Positions 6,643 to 10,002 of a stretch of DNA of 10,002 bases are shown one piece after another. The notes beneath the pieces were generated by a model. It worked only from the letters and a program-made list of their open reading frames with translations, did no database searches and was not told where the DNA came from. The DNA lies in contig JAGAIH010000330.1 in the NCBI GenBank assembly GCA_017626655.1, positions 1 to 10,002 on the forward strand. Reading direction: 5' to 3'. How positions within the stretch are numbered: position 1 is the first letter of the stretch; the number at the start of each line of letters is the position of its first letter. Both the position numbers and the translations under genes were made by a program. The stretch comes from Clostridia bacterium (GTDB lineage: Bacteria; Bacillota_A; Clostridia; Oscillospirales; CAG-272).

Positions 6643-7407
6643 ATGAAAAAGCAAGCATACACCTTCCGCGAGGGCCTGCGGGACGGCGTACCCATCGGGC
6701 TTGGGTACCTGTCGGTCTCCTTCGGCATCGGCATCGCGGCGGTGGCGGCGGGGCTGTCTCCCCTCGTCGCCCTCATCATATCCATGACCAACGAGACCTC
6801 GGCGGGGCAGAAGGCGGGGCTGGACCTCATCGCCGACTGTCTGCCCCTGGCTGAGGGCATCATCACCATGATCCTGTCCCAGCTGGTCATCAATCTGCGC
6901 TACTCCCTCATGGGCATCTCCCTGTCCCAGCGGCTGGACTCCAGCTTCACCACCCCCTGGCGGATGCTTCTGTCCTTCAGCATTACCGACGAGATCTTCG
7001 CGGTGGCCTCCACCAAAAAGGAGAAGGTGGGAGTGTACTACTTCGCGGGCCTGGGCTGTATCCCCTATATCGGCTGGGCGGCGGGTACGCTCCTGGGCGC
7101 ATTGGCGGGGACTCTGCTCCCCGAGACCGTCCGCGGCTGTCTGGGGCTCATGCTCTATGGGATGTTCATCGCCATCATCATCCCGCCCGCGAGACGGGAG
7201 CGGGGCGTACTCTTTGCGGTCTGCCTGGCGGTGGCGCTGTCCTGCGTCTTCTACTTCGTTCCCTTCTTTGATTTCCTGTCGGACGGTCTCGCCCTCATCA
7301 TTGCGGCGGTAGCCTCGGCGGCGGTGGCGGCACTGCTCTTCCCCGTGGCCGCACCCCATGAGGATCTGGAGACCCCTGCGCCCGACGGCGGGGAGGTGAG
7401 CGCATGA
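6643..7407 (+). CDS. azlC: AzlC family branched-chain amino acid exporter, large subunit
   Basis: AzlC works with AzlD in the inner membrane to export branched-chain amino acids or analogues (AzlCD in Bacillus, YgaZH/BrnFE elsewhere). The 254-residue protein is highly hydrophobic. It starts with the family's FREGLRDGVPIGLGY segment, then shows LVINLRYSLMG (81-91), SITDEIFA (113-120), YIGWAAGTLLGALAG (142-156), and further membrane spans up to about residue 235, followed by a short polar tail. The region that reads YAGASQF in E. coli-type members reads NETSAGQ here (50-56), so it belongs to a divergent subgroup. ATG 6643 is chosen because protein similarity begins there and the promoter lies between it and the next upstream ATG; its ribosome binding site (GAAAG, 6634-6638) is weak. 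It overlaps azlD by 4 bp. No regulator gene is adjacent. Confidence 0.93.
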   Translation: MKKQAYTFREGLRDGVPIGLGYLSVSFGIGIAAVAAGLSPLVALIISMTNETSAGQKAGLDLIADCLPLAEGIITMILSQLVINLRYSLMGISLSQRLDSSFTTPWRMLLSFSITDEIFAVASTKKEKVGVYYFAGLGCIPYIGWAAGTLLGALAGTLLPETVRGCLGLMLYGMFIAIIIPPARRERGVLFAVCLAVALSCVFYFVPFFDFLSDGLALIIAAVASAAVAALLFPVAAPHEDLETPAPDGGEVSA

Positions 7408-7415
7408 ACGGAGAG
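7392..7415 (+). promoter_or_regulatory. Two ribosome binding sites serving alternative azlD starts
   Basis: GGAGG (7392-7396) is 7 nt before ATG 7404, which overlaps the azlC stop as ATGA. A second site, GGAGAG (7410-7415), is 6 nt before an in-frame ATG at 7422. Both are well placed. The first gives MNGELNMSIG and the second MSIGHLALYL, where the first membrane span begins almost at once. The first is annotated because the site is stronger and coupled to azlC. Confidence 0.5.
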
Positions 7416-7742
7416 CTGAATATGTCTATCGGTCATCTCGCCCTCTACCTCGCGGTCATGGCTCTGGTGACCTACCTCATCCGCATGATCCCCTTCACCC
7501 TCTTCCGCAAGGAGATCAAGTCTGCCTTCTTCCGCAGCTTTTTGGCCTACGTACCCTACGCGGTGCTGGGGGCCATGACCTTCCCCTCCATCTTCTTCGC
7601 TACCGCTTCCCTCCCCTCGGCCATTGCGGGGACGGTCGTCGCCCTGATCCTGGCCTTCTTCCGTCGGTCGCTTCTGACCGTGGCGGTGGGAGCGTCGGGG
7701 ACGGCGTTGGTTGTGGAGCTGGTGATGATGTATTTGCTGTAA
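7404..7742 (+). CDS. azlD: AzlD family branched-chain amino acid exporter, small subunit
   Basis: This is the small membrane partner of AzlC, 112 residues, the usual length for the family. It has about four hydrophobic spans: LALYLAVMALVTYLI, the RSFLAYVPYAVLGAMTFPSIF region, LPSAIAGTVVALILAFF, and the C-terminal LLTVAVGASGTALVVEL segment. The TYLIRMIPFTLFRK and YVPYAVLGAM stretches are characteristic of AzlD. The 4-bp overlap with azlC points to translational coupling and equal synthesis of both subunits. The start could instead be ATG 7422, which also has a ribosome binding site. The gene ends at TAA 7740-7742, followed by a large hairpin without a T-run. Confidence 0.93.
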   Translation: MNGELNMSIGHLALYLAVMALVTYLIRMIPFTLFRKEIKSAFFRSFLAYVPYAVLGAMTFPSIFFATASLPSAIAGTVVALILAFFRRSLLTVAVGASGTALVVELVMMYLL

Positions 7743-7775
7743 ATTGGTGTTTATAGGGGGTACGGCCTCCGGCGG

Positions 7776-7807
7776 CTTAAGAACCCTTTTGAAAAAGGGT
7801 TCTTAAG
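7776..7807. repeat. Perfect 15-bp inverted repeat downstream of azlD
   Basis: CTTAAGAACCCTTTT (7776-7790) and AAAAGGGTTCTTAAG (7793-7807) are exact inverse complements around a GA centre; folded as RNA this gives 14 pairs and a four-base loop. The hairpin is preceded by CGGCCTCCGGCGG and followed by an A-rich stretch (about 7816-7831), with no T-run on the plus strand. It could act as an imperfect terminator or mRNA 3' stabiliser for azlCD. The general form, an AGAACCCTTTT/AAAAGGGTTCT hairpin beside a CCGGCGG block, resembles dispersed intergenic palindromes I associate with gut Clostridia; that is from memory and is not shown by this window. Confidence 0.6.
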
Positions 7808-7925
7808 AATCTCCTAAAACTTTCAAAAAAATCATATATTGGGCTCAAGTTGCTGAGACCAAAATGCATTGATGCAGTTTGAAAATTTGAGCTGTATGAA
7901 CCGAGACCCGTAACCTTCTTAGAAA

Positions 7926-7937
7926 CCCCCGCGGGGG
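7926..7937. repeat. CG-rich 12-bp palindrome in the glnN upstream region
   Basis: CCCCCGCGGGGG is a perfect 12-bp palindrome embedded in an otherwise mixed leader and followed directly by CCCC. It cannot form a full hairpin because it has no loop. It could be a dimeric protein binding site, or its G-run could pair with the flanking C-runs. Nothing else ties it to a known operator. Confidence 0.3.
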
Positions 7938-7957
7938 CCCCTCACCCCACTCTGTTA

Positions 7958-8016
7958 TTTGGAGAACGGCTTCGCCCCAAACGAACCGACAAACCCAAAT
8001 TTGGATTTCTACCAAA
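7958..8016 (+). promoter_or_regulatory. Candidate structured leader of glnN with alternative pairings
   Basis: TTTGG occurs at 7958-7962 and 8000-8004, and CCAAA at 7977-7981, 7995-7999 and 8012-8016. The first TTTGG can enclose GGC-TTC-GCC (7968-7976) by pairing with 7977-7981. The second can pair with 8012-8016 over a 7-base loop. Other pairings compete with these, so the leader could switch between two forms just upstream of the ribosome binding site at 8031. It does not match a riboswitch class that I recognise. Confidence 0.25.
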
Positions 8017-8046
8017 TCGCCATTCTCACAGAAAGGATATACCCTT

Positions 8047-10002
8047 ATGTCCACCAAAAAGATCCCCGAGCTATTCGGCAGCATGGTCTTCAACGACGAC
8101 GTCATGCGCTCCCGCCTTCCCCGCGAGGTCTACAAGGCTCTGACCAAGACCATCGAGAAGGGCCGCACCATCGACCCCGCCATCGCCGACGTGGTGGCCA
8201 ACGCCATGAAGGACTGGGCCATCGAGAAGGGCGCCACCCACTACACCCACTGGTTCCAGCCTCTGACGGGGGTGACCGCCGAAAAGCACGACGCCTTCAT
8301 CTCGCCCATCGCAGGGGACCGGGTGGTCATGGAGTTCTCGGGCAAGGAGCTGATCAAGGGCGAGACTGACGGATCCTCCTTCCCCTCGGGGGGGCTTCGC
8401 GCCACCTTCGAGGCCCGCGGCTACACCGCCTGGGATCCCGCCTCCTACGCCTTCGTCAAGGACGGCACCCTCTACATCCCCACCGCCTTCTGCTCCTACA
8501 CGGGTGAGGCTCTGGACACCAAGACCCCCCTGCTCCGCTCCATGGACGCCATCAGCGAGCAGTCCCTCCGCATTCTCCGCCTGTTCGGTGACACGACCAC
8601 CACCCGCGTCACCACCACGGTGGGCGCCGAGCAGGAGTATTTCCTGGTCAACCGCGAGTATTTTGAGCAGAGAAAGGACCTGATCTACTGCGGCCGCACC
8701 CTCTTCGGCGCCCCCGCTCCCAAGGGTCAGGAAATGGACGACCACTACTTCGGCCCCATCAAGCCCAAGGTGGCCGCCTTCATGGACGAGCTGGACGAGG
8801 AGCTTTGGAAGCTGGGCATCAACGCCAAGACCGAGCATAACGAGGCCGCCCCCGCCCAGCACGAGCTGGCGCCCATCTACGCCACCACCAACATGGCGGT
8901 GGATCAGAACCTCATCATCATGGAGCATATGCGGCTCATTGCTGAGCGCCACGGGCTGGTCTGCCTCCTTCATGAGAAGCCCTATGCAGGGGTCAACGGC
9001 TCGGGTAAGCACAATAACTGGTCCCTGTCCACCGACACGGGCCGAAATCTGGTGGATCCCGGCAAGACCCCCAGAGAGAACACCCGCTTTCTCCTCTTCC
9101 TGGCCGCCATCGTCCGCGCCGTGGACGAGTACCAGGATCTCCTCCGTATGTCGGTGGCTTACCCCGGCAACGACCACCGCTTGGGCGGCTTTGAGGCTCC
9201 CCCCGCCATCATCTCCATGTTCCTCGGCGAGGAGATGGAGGACATCGTCAAATCCATCGTGGAGGAGCGAGTCTACACCGACCACAAGGCGGGCACCATG
9301 AACCTGGGCATTCCCTCGGTCCCCACCTTCCGCAAGGATACCACCGACCGCAACCGCACCTCCCCCATCGCCTTTACCGGCAACAAGTTTGAGTTCCGCT
9401 CTCTCGGCTCCTCCCAGAACATCGCCATGCCCAACGTGGTCATCAACACCGCCGTAGCCTCGGTGCTGTGCGATATGGCCGACACCCTGGAGGCCGCCGT
9501 GGCCGAGGGACAGGAATTCTCCGCCGCCGTGGCACGGGTCATCAAGGATACCCTCGCCGCCCACAGCCGCATCATCTACAACGGAAACGGATACTCCCAG
9601 GAGTGGCTGGCCGAGGCCGCCCGCAGAGGGCTTTCCAACCTCCGCACCACGGTAGAATCCTGTGAGGTGCTGACCAGCGAAAAGTCGGTGGAGCTGTTCA
9701 CCCGCTTCGGGGTGCTGTCCTCGGTGGAGCTCCACGCCCGCCAGGAGATCCTTTTGGAAAACTACGCCAAGCTCCTCAACATCGAGGCCCAGACCATGAT
9801 CCTCATGGCCACCCGCCAGATCATTCCCGCCGTGGAATCCTACGTCACCAAGCTGGGACAGGCCGCCCGAGCCAAGCTGGATATTCTGGGCGACAATACG
9901 ACCGGCATCCGCGTGGAGCGGGAGCTGATGACCCGCCTCTCCGAGCTGACCGCCGCCACCTACGACGCCGTGAACGCCCTCCGCCAGGCCGACCGCGAGG
10001 CC
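8047..10002 (+). CDS. glnN: Type III glutamine synthetase (GSIII), 3' end outside window
   Basis: This enzyme makes glutamine from glutamate, ammonia and ATP in the cytoplasm and is the entry point of nitrogen assimilation. The frame stays open for 652 codons to the last base of the window; the family is usually 690-730 residues, so roughly 40-80 are missing. GSIII character is seen from the first residues ([12 protein letters not shown], 6-18) and in [27 protein letters not shown] (105-131 region), AEQEYF (194-199), [16 protein letters not shown] (263-278), the substrate and nucleotide segment [10 protein letters not shown] (317-326), PGNDHRLGG (373-381) and [15 protein letters not shown] (437-451). 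The glutamate-bearing motifs expected for metal binding are intact. ATG 8047 follows GAAAGGA (8031-8037) with 9 nt spacing. It is preceded by a 304-bp region with much inverted-repeat structure, suggesting regulation in the leader. There is no adjacent glnR-like or PII gene in view. Confidence 0.97.
   Translation, partial: MSTKKIPELFGSMVFNDDVMRSRLPREVYKALTKTIEKGRTIDPAIADVVANAMKDWAIEKGATHYTHWFQPLTGVTAEKHDAFISPIAGDRVVMEFSGKELIKGETDGSSFPSGGLRATFEARGYTAWDPASYAFVKDGTLYIPTAFCSYTGEALDTKTPLLRSMDAISEQSLRILRLFGDTTTTRVTTTVGAEQEYFLVNREYFEQRKDLIYCGRTLFGAPAPKGQEMDDHYFGPIKPKVAAFMDELDEELWKLGINAKTEHNEAAPAQHELAPIYATTNMAVDQNLIIMEHMRLIAERHGLVCLLHEKPYAGVNGSGKHNNWSLSTDTGRNLVDPGKTPRENTRFLLFLAAIVRAVDEYQDLLRMSVAYPGNDHRLGGFEAPPAIISMFLGEEMEDIVKSIVEERVYTDHKAGTMNLGIPSVPTFRKDTTDRNRTSPIAFTGNKFEFRSLGSSQNIAMPNVVINTAVASVLCDMADTLEAAVAEGQEFSAAVARVIKDTLAAHSRIIYNGNGYSQEWLAEAARRGLSNLRTTVESCEVLTSEKSVELFTRFGVLSSVELHARQEILLENYAKLLNIEAQTMILMATRQIIPAVESYVTKLGQAARAKLDILGDNTTGIRVERELMTRLSELTAATYDAVNALRQADREA

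Larger units (their letters stand above)
7743..8046. other. Non-coding region between azlD and glnN
   Basis: This is a 304-bp stretch without a supported gene. Its first half is much AT-richer than the neighbours (20 of 60 bases are G or C at 7801-7860). It contains the 15-bp inverted repeat described separately. It also has a smaller stem-loop with CTCA/TGAG arms (7844-7856), the short palindromic arms TGCA-TTGA-TGCA (7865-7876), distant complementary arms GCTCAA (7843-7848) and TTGAGC (7887-7892), a CG-rich palindrome (7926-7937) and complementary pentamers up to glnN. GAAAGGA at 8031-8037 is the glnN ribosome binding site. Minus-strand and plus-strand readings that cross the glnN start have no recognisable protein character. 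No promoter for glnN could be chosen with confidence. Confidence 0.55.

Noticed and set aside
7845..8105. An 86-codon minus-strand frame across the azlD-glnN gap
   Set aside because: It starts inside glnN in the antisense direction, spans palindromic non-coding sequence and shows no protein family features.
7959..8369. A plus-strand frame starting upstream of glnN and running into it
   Set aside because: It becomes an out-of-frame shadow of glnN after 8047 with Arg/His-rich content; the upstream part is short and has no supporting ribosome binding site.
8071..9735. A 554-codon minus-strand open frame opposite glnN
   Set aside because: It is fully antisense to an unmistakable glutamine synthetase, and its Gly/Val/His-rich low-complexity translation is a by-product of third-position GC.

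Overview
The window looks like chromosome from an uncultured, GC-rich member of the Clostridia, probably a gut Oscillospiraceae-type organism. The basis is the gene content: mfd followed by a PrsA/SurA-like lipoprotein, a type III glutamine synthetase, a YwqG-family protein and an AzlCD exporter. Low-GC Gram-positive style promoters (a TGTG extended -10, and sigma-A boxes at 17-bp spacing) and strong GC bias at third codon positions agree with this. The taxon is an inference; there is no rRNA or other decisive marker. About 93% of the window is coding.

Layout. Bases 2-1486 (+) hold the C-terminal part of Mfd, the transcription-repair coupling factor, cut off at its 5' side by the window edge. 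A lipoprotein of the SurA/PrsA foldase type follows (1536-2852, +), with its own extended -10 promoter overlapping the end of mfd. A strong hairpin terminator (2871-2898) separates this pair from four minus-strand genes that converge on it. Read in transcription order these are rsgA (6438-5458), a YwqG/DUF1963 protein (5391-4513), a YfcE-type phosphodiesterase (4499-3939) and a HEAT-SUKH (SMI1/KNR4) protein (3942-2914). Gaps of 66 and 13 bp and a 4-bp overlap suggest one transcript from the good promoter upstream of rsgA. The SUKH gene is clearly lower in GC than its neighbours.

Divergent from rsgA, a sigma-A-like promoter (6562-6590) drives azlC-azlD (6643-7742, +), the two subunits of a branched-chain amino acid exporter, joined by a 4-bp overlap. 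A 304-bp non-coding stretch follows (7743-8046). It is AT-richer than the genes and has a perfect 15-bp inverted repeat, a CG-rich 12-bp palindrome and several mutually exclusive complementary pentamers. It leads into glnN, the type III glutamine synthetase (8047 to the window end), which is cut off at its 3' side.

Most of the window is ordinary housekeeping: transcription-coupled repair, ribosome assembly, amino acid export and nitrogen assimilation. The points that deserve a second look are the interrupted parvulin-like domain with an internally duplicated insert in the lipoprotein, the non-canonical GKSE guanine-specificity motif in RsgA, the SUKH and YwqG genes around a phosphodiesterase with no toxin in view, and the structured glnN leader. 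I see no convincing wholly new system.
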